From the NCBI GenBank assembly GCA_015059545.1, contig SVAG01000001.1:231381-295380 (forward strand): 64,000 nt of DNA. The letters run 5' to 3'. A program made the translations under genes and the position numbers. The stretch comes from Lactobacillales bacterium (GTDB lineage: Bacteria; Bacillota_I; Bacilli_A; RF39; UBA660). Positions within the stretch are counted from its first letter, which is position 1; every line of letters begins with the position of its first letter. Shown here piece by piece: positions 15,346 through 23,755 of the stretch. The notes below the pieces were generated by a model, which saw only the letters and a program-made list of their open reading frames with translations, was not told the origin of the DNA and did no database searches.

Positions 15346-16339
15346 AATACTATTAGTGTTATTAGGAATGTTTATAATTACAGGATGCGGTTGTAATAAA
15401 AAAGAAGAAGTAAAAAAAGAAACAAAGAAAGAAGAAACTAAAAAAGAAGAAGTAAGAGTAGAAAAAAAATTAACTATAATAAATGAAGAATCAAATTCTA
15501 GACCATATGCAGTAGTTATCAATAATATAGGTGTTGCTAGAAAAGCTCAAACAGGTTTACAAGATGCACAAGTTATATATGAATTTTTAGCTGAAGGTGG
15601 AATTACAAGATTTGTAGCAATTTATAAAGATAAAGATACTGCTCAAATAGGTACGGTTAGAAGTGCTAGACATAACTTCCTAGATGTAGCGTTAGAATAT
15701 GATGCAATATTTGTACATTTTGGTGGAAGTGATTATGGATATGAAGATATAAAAAAATTAGGTGTTAATGATATAGATGGTATGACTTCAAACTCATTCT
15801 GGAGAGAAAATCCATATAAATTAGCAAGTGAACATACAGCATATACAAGTATGGCTAAAATAAAAAAAGAAGCAACAAAAAAATATAAAACAACAACAAC
15901 TACAAAATGGCCTTTAAATTATTCTTATAATGAAGTTAATTTAGATGGAATAAATGCTACTAATGTTTCAGTACCATTCTCTGATTATACAAAAAATAGT
16001 TATAAGTATGATAGTGAAAATAAAGTATACAAAAGATATGTTGGAAATAAAGAACATGTTGATATGAAAACAAAACAACAATTTACATTTAAAAATATTA
16101 TAATTGCTAAAATGGGATGGAAAAAAACTGCAAGTAATTATTATTTAGATATTCAGGATGTAGGTAGTGGTAGTGGATACTATATTACAAATGGAAAAGC
16201 TATAGAAATAACTTGGTCTAAAAAAGATAGAAAAAGTAGAATGATTTATAAAGATAAAAATGGTAACGAAATAAAATTAAATGATGGTAATACATTTGTT
16301 GAATTCCAACCAACAAATCAAAAAACAACAATTAAATAA
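15329..16339 (+). CDS. DUF3048 (YerB-like) lipoprotein
   Basis: A 336-residue lipoprotein. The signal peptide ends in the lipobox ITGC (about residues 17-20), followed by a Lys/Glu-rich tether (25-50). The DUF3048 domain then shows RPYAVVINN, GLQDAQVIYEFLAEGGITRFVAIY, GTVRSARHNFLDVA and the C-terminal strand TFVEFQP. YerB of Bacillus has this architecture and unknown function. It overlaps the vanZ-like gene and is followed by a terminator, closing a two-gene operon. Confidence 0.88.
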   Translation: MKKINKILLVLLGMFIITGCGCNKKEEVKKETKKEETKKEEVRVEKKLTIINEESNSRPYAVVINNIGVARKAQTGLQDAQVIYEFLAEGGITRFVAIYKDKDTAQIGTVRSARHNFLDVALEYDAIFVHFGGSDYGYEDIKKLGVNDIDGMTSNSFWRENPYKLASEHTAYTSMAKIKKEATKKYKTTTTTKWPLNYSYNEVNLDGINATNVSVPFSDYTKNSYKYDSENKVYKRYVGNKEHVDMKTKQQFTFKNIIIAKMGWKKTASNYYLDIQDVGSGSGYYITNGKAIEITWSKKDRKSRMIYKDKNGNEIKLNDGNTFVEFQPTNQKTTIK

Positions 16340-16348
16340 TAAAATTTG

Positions 16349-16381
16349 ATAAACAGATTTAAATAATCTGTTTATTTTTAT
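16349..16381 (+). terminator. Terminator after DUF3048 gene
   Basis: ATAAACAGATT (16349-16359), loop TAAAT, AATCTGTTTAT (16365-16375), T-rich tail. Confidence 0.85.
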
Positions 16382-16488
16382 TTGTAAATATAATAAATTA
16401 TTCACTTTTAATAGATATATTAAAAGAAGCAGCAGAAGAAATCATAATAATAGACAATTTTTTAACTTATAAAATATACAAATATTAA
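16381..16488 (+). pseudogene. Possible decayed C-terminal fragment of a phage-type (ORF6N/RhuM-like) protein
   Basis: A 35-codon stretch without start ends at TAA 16488 and reads ...LLIDILKEAAEEIIIIDNF..., which resembles the segment before the C-terminal domain of ORF6N/RhuM-type proteins. There is no ribosome binding site or start codon, and it overlaps the terminator tail, so any such gene is a remnant. Chance similarity in AT-rich DNA is possible. Confidence 0.22.
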
Positions 16489-16546
16489 CATAATAATATT
16501 AAGAAAAAATACATTGTAAACACATGTCAAGTATGCATTAATTTAA

Positions 16547-16575
16547 TTGACACTGATATTTAAAAAAGATATAAT
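16547..16575 (+). promoter_or_regulatory. Consensus promoter of the polysaccharide locus
   Basis: Perfect TTGACA (16547-16552), 17-base spacer and perfect TATAAT (16570-16575): the strongest sigma-A promoter seen in the window, with a leader of about 70 bases before ATG 16656. Confidence 0.82.
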
Positions 16576-16655
16576 TTAGATACCAATAAAAAATAGGTTG
16601 CATTTTTCAAAAAAATGTAATACAATATTTACTCGATTTGAGAGGGGTATTTAAA

Positions 16656-17339
16656 ATGAATGAAAGTATATTAGAATCAGAAAATATAGAAAGTGGTAAG
16701 ATAATGATTAAGATTAGAAAAAGGATGTATTTTTTTTCTAAAAGACTTATTGATATAATTGCAGGTCTAGTAGGAGTAATTGTATTAATTCCAATGACTA
16801 TTATTATAAAATTAGTATCAATATGCAGTGGTGATTTTAAATCAATATTCTTTACACAAGAAAGAATAGGAATTAATGGGAAAAGTATAAAAATATTTAA
16901 ATATAGATCTATGGTTCCTAATGCAGAACAATTATTAGAAGAATTAATGGAAAAAGATCCTAAAATAAAAGAAGAATATTTAACTAATAAAAAATTAGAA
17001 AACGATCCTAGAATAACAAAAATTGGAAATATAATAAGAAAATGTTCAATTGATGAGTTTCCACAATTTTTAAATGTTTTAATAGGAAATATGACAGTAG
17101 TTGGACCAAGACCATATTTACCAAGAGAAAAAGAAGATATGGGAAAATATTATGACTATGTTATTACTTGTAAACCAGGTATTACTGGACTTTGGCAAGT
17201 AAGTGGTAGAAATGATATAAGTTTTAAAAATAGATTAAAACTTGATAAAAAATATGCTTTAGAAAGAAATCTAGGGATGGATGCTAAAATATTCTTTCAA
17301 ACATTCGCAACAGTTATAGGAAAAAAAGGAGCTAAATAA
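16656..17339 (+). CDS. Undecaprenyl-phosphate sugar-1-phosphate transferase (priming enzyme)
   Basis: A 227-residue bacterial sugar transferase (PF02397 type). After a short cytosolic head there is one hydrophobic re-entrant segment (KRLIDIIAGLVGVIVLIP), then the catalytic domain with FTQERIGINGKSIKIFKYRSM, DEFPQFLNVLIGNMTVVGPRP and KPGITGLWQVSGR. It transfers a sugar phosphate to undecaprenyl phosphate, the first step of the repeat unit. It lacks the extra N-terminal membrane domain of WbaP/WcaJ. ATG 16656 follows GAGAGGGG; the upstream TTG at 16638 has none. It opens the locus, behind a consensus promoter. Confidence 0.92.
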   Translation: MNESILESENIESGKIMIKIRKRMYFFSKRLIDIIAGLVGVIVLIPMTIIIKLVSICSGDFKSIFFTQERIGINGKSIKIFKYRSMVPNAEQLLEELMEKDPKIKEEYLTNKKLENDPRITKIGNIIRKCSIDEFPQFLNVLIGNMTVVGPRPYLPREKEDMGKYYDYVITCKPGITGLWQVSGRNDISFKNRLKLDKKYALERNLGMDAKIFFQTFATVIGKKGAK

Positions 17340-17350
17340 GTTCCTTTTTA
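17323..17350 (+). terminator. Terminator after priming transferase
   Basis: AAAAAGGAGCT (17323-17333), loop AAATA, AGTTCCTTTTT (17339-17349). It would partly uncouple the priming gene from the rest of the locus. Confidence 0.75.
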
Positions 17351-17363
17351 TTATGTATTTATT

Positions 17364-17392
17364 TTGAAATAATAATAAATATATGATATAAT
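17364..17392 (+). promoter_or_regulatory. Promoter of the glycosyltransferase operon
   Basis: TTGAAA (17364-17369), 17-base spacer, TATAAT (17387-17392). Confidence 0.75.
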
Positions 17393-17426
17393 TAGAAGAG
17401 CAATCATTTTTATGAGGAGTGTTTTT

Positions 17427-18551
17427 ATGAGTAAAAAGGAAAAAACAATTAGAATAGCACATATTGTTGGAAAATGGGTAGGTGGAGGAGTAGAAAGTAA
17501 TTTAATGAATTACTTTCGAAATATAGATAGAAATCAAGTTCAATTTGACTTTATATGTGATAGTGATTCTATTGATATACCTAAAGAAGAAATAGAATCA
17601 TTAGGAGGAAAAGTAATAATAATACCTCCATATCAAAAAGTTTTTAAATATCATAAAGAATTAAAAAAAGTATTAAAAAATGGTAATTACAAAATAGTAC
17701 ATTCTCATATAAATACATTATCTATGTTTTCATTATTTGCTGCTAAATGTGCAAAAATACCTGTTAGAATAGCACATAGTCATTCAACAACAAATAAATT
17801 AGAATGGAAAAAAAATATATTAAAACAAATATTTAAACTTTTTTCAAAAATGTTTGCAACGCATTATATGGCTTGTACAGAATATGCAGGTAAATGGATG
17901 TTTGGAGAAAAAGAATATAAAAAGAATAATATATATGTTTTAAATAATGCTATAGAATTAGATAAATTTAAATATAATGAAAAAGTAAGAACTAAGGTAA
18001 GAAAAGAATTATCAATTAAAGAAGATACATTAGTAATTGGTCATATTGGTAGATTTATGGAAGTAAAAAATCATGAATTTTTACTAGATACTTTTGATGA
18101 AATACATAAAAAAAATAATAACTCAATTTTGTTATTAGCAGGTCAAGGACCATTATTAGAAAAAATTAAGAAAAAAGTAAATGATTTAAATCTTAATGAT
18201 TCAGTTATTTTTTTAGGTCAAAGAAAAGATATTGAACAAATTTATCAAGCATTTGATGTGTTTGTATTACCTTCATTATATGAAGGACTTGGAATGGTAT
18301 TAATAGAAGCACAATGTTCTGGACTTCCAACAATTGCTTCAACAGAAGTTCCAACAATCGCAAAAGTATCAAATAATTTTAAATTTGTTGAACTTAATAA
18401 AACAAAACAAGAATGGGCAGAAGTTATATTAGAATCAGTGAAAAATTATAAAAGACATGATTGTATTAAAGAATGTCAACAATGTGGATACGATATAAAA
18501 TTAGAAAGTCCAAAATTAATCGAATATTATAAAAATGTAGTGGGTGATTAA
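17427..18551 (+). CDS. Family 4 glycosyltransferase (EpsF-like)
   Basis: A 374-residue GT-B enzyme of family GT4. The N-terminal Rossmann half has GGGVESNLMNYFRNI and HSHINTLS; the C-terminal half has the donor-site motif PSLYEGLGMVLIEAQCSGLP with the conserved EX7E glutamates. It would add a sugar to the lipid-linked repeat unit in the cytosol. ATG 17427 follows GAGGAGTG; the in-frame ATG at 17412 overlaps it. Its stop abuts the start of a close paralogue, pointing to tandem duplication and divergence of specificity. Confidence 0.9.
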   Translation: MSKKEKTIRIAHIVGKWVGGGVESNLMNYFRNIDRNQVQFDFICDSDSIDIPKEEIESLGGKVIIIPPYQKVFKYHKELKKVLKNGNYKIVHSHINTLSMFSLFAAKCAKIPVRIAHSHSTTNKLEWKKNILKQIFKLFSKMFATHYMACTEYAGKWMFGEKEYKKNNIYVLNNAIELDKFKYNEKVRTKVRKELSIKEDTLVIGHIGRFMEVKNHEFLLDTFDEIHKKNNNSILLLAGQGPLLEKIKKKVNDLNLNDSVIFLGQRKDIEQIYQAFDVFVLPSLYEGLGMVLIEAQCSGLPTIASTEVPTIAKVSNNFKFVELNKTKQEWAEVILESVKNYKRHDCIKECQQCGYDIKLESPKLIEYYKNVVGD

Positions 18552-19664
18552 ATGAAAAGAGTATTACAAATTGGAATGACAGATAACTGGGGTGGAATTG
18601 AAAGTTATATTATAAATTATTATAGAAATATTGATAAAAATAAAGTACAATTTGATTTTGTTAATATTTATCCAAATGATTTATGTTTCCAAAATGAAAT
18701 AGAAGAATTAGGTGGAAAAATATACAAAGTTCCTAGTTATTATAAACATCCAATTGCATATATGAAAAAAGTAAAAAAAATAATTAAGGAAAACAAATAT
18801 GAAATTGTTCATTGTAATATGAATTCAGCAGTATTTTTATTTCCAATAATTGCTGCTAAATTAGCAAAAGCAAAAGTTGTAATCGCACATTCACATAATT
18901 CATCAAGTGATAAAGGATTTTTAAAAGATTTTATTCATGCAGTTAATAAAAGATTTATTCCTTTATTCGCAAACACTTATTTTGCTTGTTCAAATAAAGC
19001 GGGTAAATGGTTTTATAGTAAAAAAGTCTTAAAATCAAAAAGATATTATGTTATAAATAATGCGATAGATTCTAAAAAATATTTATTTAATGAAAAAGTT
19101 AGACAAGAAAAAAGAAAAGAATTAAATATAAAAGATTCTACTACAGTATTAGGGCATGTAGGAAGATTTAATAAACAAAAAAATCATGAATTTTTAATAG
19201 AAATATTTAATGAATATAATAAAAAATATAGTGATAGTATTCTTTTATTAGTAGGGATTGGACCATTACAAGAAAAGATTAAAAATCAAGTTGACGAATT
19301 AAAATTAAATGAAAAAGTTATTTTTTTAAATCAAAGAAAGGATGTAAATGAGTTATTACAAGCTATGGATATATTTATGCTTCCAAGTTTATATGAAGGG
19401 TTACCACTTGTAGGAGTGGAAGCTCAATCATCAGGTATTCCTTGTGTACTTAGTGATACAATAACTGATGAATTAAAATTACTAGAAGATAAAGTATATT
19501 ATGTAGGACTAAATTCACCATTACAAGAATGGGTAGAAACTATTCATAAATGTACAACATTAAAAAGAATTAATGAATATGAAAATATTGTAAAATCCGG
19601 ATACGATATTGAAATGTCTACTAAAAATTTAATAGATTTATATGAAAAATTAAGGAGTGAATAA
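18552..19664 (+). CDS. Family 4 glycosyltransferase, paralogue of the preceding gene
   Basis: A 370-residue GT4 enzyme closely patterned on its upstream neighbour: WGGIESYIINYYRNIDKNKVQFDF at the start, AHSHNSSS, and the donor motif PSLYEGLPLVGVEAQSSGIP. ATG follows directly on the previous TAA, so translation is coupled through GTGATTAA. The pair likely adds successive residues of the repeat unit. Acceptor and donor cannot be read from the sequence. Confidence 0.9.
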   Translation: MKRVLQIGMTDNWGGIESYIINYYRNIDKNKVQFDFVNIYPNDLCFQNEIEELGGKIYKVPSYYKHPIAYMKKVKKIIKENKYEIVHCNMNSAVFLFPIIAAKLAKAKVVIAHSHNSSSDKGFLKDFIHAVNKRFIPLFANTYFACSNKAGKWFYSKKVLKSKRYYVINNAIDSKKYLFNEKVRQEKRKELNIKDSTTVLGHVGRFNKQKNHEFLIEIFNEYNKKYSDSILLLVGIGPLQEKIKNQVDELKLNEKVIFLNQRKDVNELLQAMDIFMLPSLYEGLPLVGVEAQSSGIPCVLSDTITDELKLLEDKVYYVGLNSPLQEWVETIHKCTTLKRINEYENIVKSGYDIEMSTKNLIDLYEKLRSE

Positions 19665-19666
19665 AA

Positions 19667-20758
19667 ATGGTTATTTATTTTATAATGATCATTTTATCAG
19701 TATTTTTTGCTTATCAAGCTGATAAAGTTAATCAAAATAAAAACAAAGATAATTATAAAAAGAAAAGACAAAAATTTATCTTTTTATGTATTCTTTCATT
19801 CATATTTCCATTTTTAGTATCTGCATTTAGAGATTTCTCTATAGGGACAGATACAAGTGGAACATATTATGATATTTTTGATATGATTAAAAATGATAAT
19901 TTTCGTTTAGTTAGAGATAAAGGTTATGGAATTATAACACAAATAGCATATGTATTGTTTCATAATTATACAGGCGTTTTAACATTATCTTCTTTAGTAA
20001 CTTGTGGAATTGCATACTACTGTATATTCAGAGATTCAAAATATCCTGTAATGAGTACTTTATTATTCTTTACTACAAATGTTTATTTTATTTCTATGAA
20101 TATGATTAGACAATGTATAGCAACAATGATATTTATTTTTTCAATAATTTTTATTAAGAAAAAGAAATTATTACCATATTTATTATTATCAGCATTAGCT
20201 ATATCTATGCATACAAGTGCAGTTATATATATACCATTATATTTTATATTAAATAAAAAATTAGATAAAAAGTTCTCTGTTATAACTATTTTAATATTTA
20301 TTCTTTTTGGAGGAATAATAACAGATGCAACTATGAATTTACTTTTTAAAATAGATTATTTTAATAATTATTTCTCATGGTATATGGAATCAAGTTATAA
20401 TTCAGGTGAATTTAATTTAATAAGTTTTGGAATAGCTTTATGTATTTATTTATTCTTATTATTTATCAATAAGAAAGCAAAAAATGATTATAATTATAAT
20501 ATTTTATTTTGGTTACAAACATTTGTAATTTGTATATTATCATTATCTTCAAAATTACCACTTATGCAAAGAACATCATGGTTATTAGCATTCCCATTAT
20601 TTATTTATTTACCAGGAATGTTTGATTATATAGAAAATAAAAAACTAAAATTAATAGCTAAAATATGTGTTAATGCAGGTTATATAGCATACATGATTGT
20701 AACAAGTTTCATGCTTGGATACAATGAAATATATCCATACATCAGCATATTTTCATAA
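19667..20758 (+). CDS. EpsG/Wzy-type polysaccharide polymerase
   Basis: A 363-residue membrane protein with about ten segments and the EpsG-family pattern FRDFSIGTDTSGTYYDIF after the second helix, then FISMNMIRQCIATMIF and a short HTSA motif (MHTSAVIYIP). These residues recur in Wzy-like enzymes that join repeat units on the outer face of the membrane. Its start is two bases after the previous stop, within the operon. A separate Wzx flippase is encoded at 25507-27027, so the locus follows the Wzx/Wzy pathway. Confidence 0.85.
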   Translation: MVIYFIMIILSVFFAYQADKVNQNKNKDNYKKKRQKFIFLCILSFIFPFLVSAFRDFSIGTDTSGTYYDIFDMIKNDNFRLVRDKGYGIITQIAYVLFHNYTGVLTLSSLVTCGIAYYCIFRDSKYPVMSTLLFFTTNVYFISMNMIRQCIATMIFIFSIIFIKKKKLLPYLLLSALAISMHTSAVIYIPLYFILNKKLDKKFSVITILIFILFGGIITDATMNLLFKIDYFNNYFSWYMESSYNSGEFNLISFGIALCIYLFLLFINKKAKNDYNYNILFWLQTFVICILSLSSKLPLMQRTSWLLAFPLFIYLPGMFDYIENKKLKLIAKICVNAGYIAYMIVTSFMLGYNEIYPYISIFS

Positions 20759-20771
20759 AGGAGTGCATTAA

Positions 20772-21752
20772 ATGAAACCATTAATTTCAGTAGTAGTACC
20801 AGTATATAAAGTAGAAGATTATCTTCCTAAGTGTATAGAAAGTATTTTAAAACAAACTTATGATAATTTTGAACTTATATTAGTTGATGATGGTTCTCCA
20901 GATAATTGTGGAAATATATGTGAAGAATATGCTAAAAAAGATAAAAGAATCAAAGTTATTCATAAAGAAAATGGTGGATTATCTGATGCAAGAAATGTAG
21001 GAATAGAAAATGCTAAAGGAAAATATATAACATGTATTGATTCAGATGATTATATAGATAAAGAATATCTAAATACATTTAATAAAATATTAGAAAAACA
21101 ACAATGTGACATTATTATAACAGGATTAATAGACTATTATGATAATGGAGATAAAGTAGAAGCATTCTATACTGATGAATATGAAGTATTAGATAAAGAA
21201 ACAACATACAAAAGAATGATGTTACAAGATGGTATGGATGTAAATGCAACTGCTAAATTATATAAAAAAGAAATATTTGATAATATAAAATATCCAGTTG
21301 GAGAATTATACGAAGATATAAAAATAATATATGATGTAATTGATAAAGCAAATACAATTGTGTTTTCAAAATATAAAGGATATTTCTATCTTCAAAGAGA
21401 AGATAGTATCATGTATAGTAATATGAATAATAAAAAATTAGTATTACTAGATAATATAGAAAATTTAAAAAATTTAATTTCTAAAAATTATCCAAATATA
21501 GAAAATGAAGTTATTAAAAGATATGTATATTGTCACTACCATATTTTAGGTAGATCAATATATGACAAAAATTTTAAAGAAGAAAGTAAAGATATAAGAA
21601 AAAAAATATTAAAACATAAAAAATTAATATTTAAAAATAATATTTTTTCAAAAAAAGAAAAAATTGCTACTGTATTTTTAATGTTAGGTTTAAAACCTTA
21701 TAAATTAATGTGGACAATTTTTTGTAAATTAAAAAATAAAGGATTTAAGTAG
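20772..21752 (+). CDS. Family 2 glycosyltransferase (EpsJ-like)
   Basis: A 326-residue GT2 enzyme with GT-A fold. It shows SVVVPVYKVEDYLPKCIESIL, LVDDGSPDNC as the nucleotide aspartates, GGLSDARNVGIENAKGKY and CIDSDDYID as the DxD motif, with YEDIKIIYD as the probable catalytic base region. It adds a beta-linked sugar to the repeat unit. RBS AAAGGAG lies 9 bases before ATG. There are no membrane segments. Confidence 0.9.
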   Translation: MKPLISVVVPVYKVEDYLPKCIESILKQTYDNFELILVDDGSPDNCGNICEEYAKKDKRIKVIHKENGGLSDARNVGIENAKGKYITCIDSDDYIDKEYLNTFNKILEKQQCDIIITGLIDYYDNGDKVEAFYTDEYEVLDKETTYKRMMLQDGMDVNATAKLYKKEIFDNIKYPVGELYEDIKIIYDVIDKANTIVFSKYKGYFYLQREDSIMYSNMNNKKLVLLDNIENLKNLISKNYPNIENEVIKRYVYCHYHILGRSIYDKNFKEESKDIRKKILKHKKLIFKNNIFSKKEKIATVFLMLGLKPYKLMWTIFCKLKNKGFK

Positions 21753-21761
21753 GGAGAAAAT

Positions 21762-22682
21762 ATGATTAAAGTTAGTGTAATAACACCAGTTTATAATTCA
21801 GAAAAATATTTAGATAGACTTTTAGAATCACTTGTTAATCAAAATTATGATAATTATGAAATAGTTTTAATAAATGATGGTTCCGTTGATAATAGTTTAA
21901 AAATAATAGAAGATTATCAAAAAAAGTACTCTAATATAATATGTCATACTATTAAAAATAGTGGACCAGGTGTTGCTAGAAAAATAGGATATCAAAAATC
22001 AACTGGTGATTTATTATTATTTGTAGATAGTGATGATTATTTATTTGATAACAATGTAATTAGTTATGTTGTAGATGTATATAAAGAAAATAATTTTGAT
22101 TTATTAATGTATAATTCAAAATTAATTTTTGATGATAAAACAATAATAACTTCAGCACTTAAAAATAGAATAAATGAAATAAAACCAGGTATAAATGATA
22201 TAGATAAATTAAAAAATATATCAATAGATGGAGCTTTATGGTATAAGGTTCTAGTTAGAAAAAATATTAAAGATGAATACTTTATACCTGAAAATAGCTA
22301 TGAAGATTTTTATACAACATATACCTATTTAAATGAATGTAAAAATTTCTATTTATCAGATAAAACTTTATATTGTTCTGATAGAAGTAATAATGATTCA
22401 ATATCTAAAAAAATAAATCCAGAAAAAATAAGTAAAACAGTAGATTTACTTATTAAATTATATAAAGAAACAAACTTTAAAAAATCACTAGAATTTATAA
22501 TATATGATTTTTACAATTTTTCTAGAAGAAGAATTGATAAAAGTGATTTATCTAAACAAGATAAAAAATTATATACAAAAAAAATAAAACAATTAAAGAA
22601 ATATTTTAGTTTTAAAACATTAATAAATACAAAAGTATCATTAACAGAATATTTAAAATATTTTTATTATTTATTTAGATAA
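21762..22682 (+). CDS. Family 2 glycosyltransferase
   Basis: A 306-residue GT2 enzyme with VITPVYNSEKYLDRLLESLV, LINDGSVDNSLKI, GPGVARKIGYQKSTGD and FVDSDDYLF. It is shorter and more lysine-rich at the C-terminus than its upstream neighbour, so it likely has a different acceptor. It is nine bases downstream of that gene with GGGAG before the ATG. Soluble, cytosolic face. Confidence 0.88.
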   Translation: MIKVSVITPVYNSEKYLDRLLESLVNQNYDNYEIVLINDGSVDNSLKIIEDYQKKYSNIICHTIKNSGPGVARKIGYQKSTGDLLLFVDSDDYLFDNNVISYVVDVYKENNFDLLMYNSKLIFDDKTIITSALKNRINEIKPGINDIDKLKNISIDGALWYKVLVRKNIKDEYFIPENSYEDFYTTYTYLNECKNFYLSDKTLYCSDRSNNDSISKKINPEKISKTVDLLIKLYKETNFKKSLEFIIYDFYNFSRRRIDKSDLSKQDKKLYTKKIKQLKKYFSFKTLINTKVSLTEYLKYFYYLFR

Positions 22683-22701
22683 AAAATATAAGGAGGATAA
22701 T

Positions 22702-23742
22702 ATGGAAAAGGTTGGAATAATAACAATAGTTGATAATAAAAATTTTGGAAATAGATTGCAAAATTATGCATTACAAGAATTTATAAAGAAAATAGGTTAT
22801 GAAGTAGAAACAATAAAAAATAATATTTATTGTAATAATAAAGATAAATTTCTAATAAATTATTTAAAATTTAATGTAAAAAAAATAATTAAAAAGACTA
22901 TTGTAAATGAACAATTTAAACAATTTAATTCTTATATTAAAATGTCAAAAAATACTATTACTCCTTATAATACAAAAAAATTTAAACATAAAAAATTTAT
23001 TGTTGGATCAGATCAAGTATGGAATCCTGAATTTGGAAGATTAAGTGATGTTGATTTATTAACATTTGCAAATCCTAATCAAAAAATTTCATATGCAGCA
23101 AGTGTTGGATTATCTAATTTAGATGATAATTCTAAAATAAAAGTAAAAAAATATTTAAATAAAGAACAATTCCCTTATTTAAGTGTTAGAGAAGAAAGTG
23201 CTAAAAAAATAATAGAAGAAATAACAAATAGAGATGATATTAAAACAGTATTAGATCCAACATTGATGTTAGATAGTAGTGATTGGAATAAAGTTGCTAA
23301 AAAACCAGAAGGATATAATGGAAAAAAATATATTCTAACTTATTTTTTAGGTAATAATGAATATGAAAAGCAAATAAATGAATTAGCTAATAAGAATGAT
23401 TGGATAGTTATTAATATAAAAAACAATGGAAATATAGGACCACAGGAATTTTTATATTTATTTGATAATGCAGAAATTATATTTACTGATTCATTTCATG
23501 CTTGTGCATTTTCATTAATATATAAGAAAAAATTCTTTGTATTCGATAGAAAACAAAATGGAATTTCTAATATGAATTCAAGAATAATTAATTTCTTAGA
23601 TAAATTTAATTTATCTGAAAGAAGAGTAGTTGATTTTAAAAACATTAATTTAGAATCAATTAATTATGAAAATGTTTATAAAATATTAGAAAATGAAAGA
23701 AAGAAAAGTAAAGATTTTTTTATAGAAGCTTTAAAAAAATAA
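22702..23742 (+). CDS. Polysaccharide pyruvyl transferase family protein
   Basis: A 346-residue member of PF04230 (CsaB/WcaK/ExoV-like). Diagnostic stretches are NFGNRLQNYALQEFI at the start, KKFIVGSDQVWNPEF, SYAASVGLS, the repeated LSVREES, LDPTLMLDSSDW and TDSFHACAFSLIYKKKFFVF near the end. Enzymes of this family put ketal pyruvate from PEP on sugars, adding negative charge and, in some Gram-positives, binding sites for SLH-domain proteins. RBS AGGAGG lies 8 bases before ATG 22702. Confidence 0.88.
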   Translation: MEKVGIITIVDNKNFGNRLQNYALQEFIKKIGYEVETIKNNIYCNNKDKFLINYLKFNVKKIIKKTIVNEQFKQFNSYIKMSKNTITPYNTKKFKHKKFIVGSDQVWNPEFGRLSDVDLLTFANPNQKISYAASVGLSNLDDNSKIKVKKYLNKEQFPYLSVREESAKKIIEEITNRDDIKTVLDPTLMLDSSDWNKVAKKPEGYNGKKYILTYFLGNNEYEKQINELANKNDWIVINIKNNGNIGPQEFLYLFDNAEIIFTDSFHACAFSLIYKKKFFVFDRKQNGISNMNSRIINFLDKFNLSERRVVDFKNINLESINYENVYKILENERKKSKDFFIEALKK

Positions 23743-23755
23743 TTGGAGGTATAAA

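Larger units (their letters stand above)
16340..16655 (+). other. 316-base gap before the polysaccharide locus
   Basis: It holds a terminator (16349-16381), a possible decayed gene fragment (16381-16488), a consensus promoter (16547-16575) and a leader with a hairpin TTGCATTTTT/AAAAATGTAA (about 16598-16620) lacking a T run. No intact gene is visible on either strand. Confidence 0.7.
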
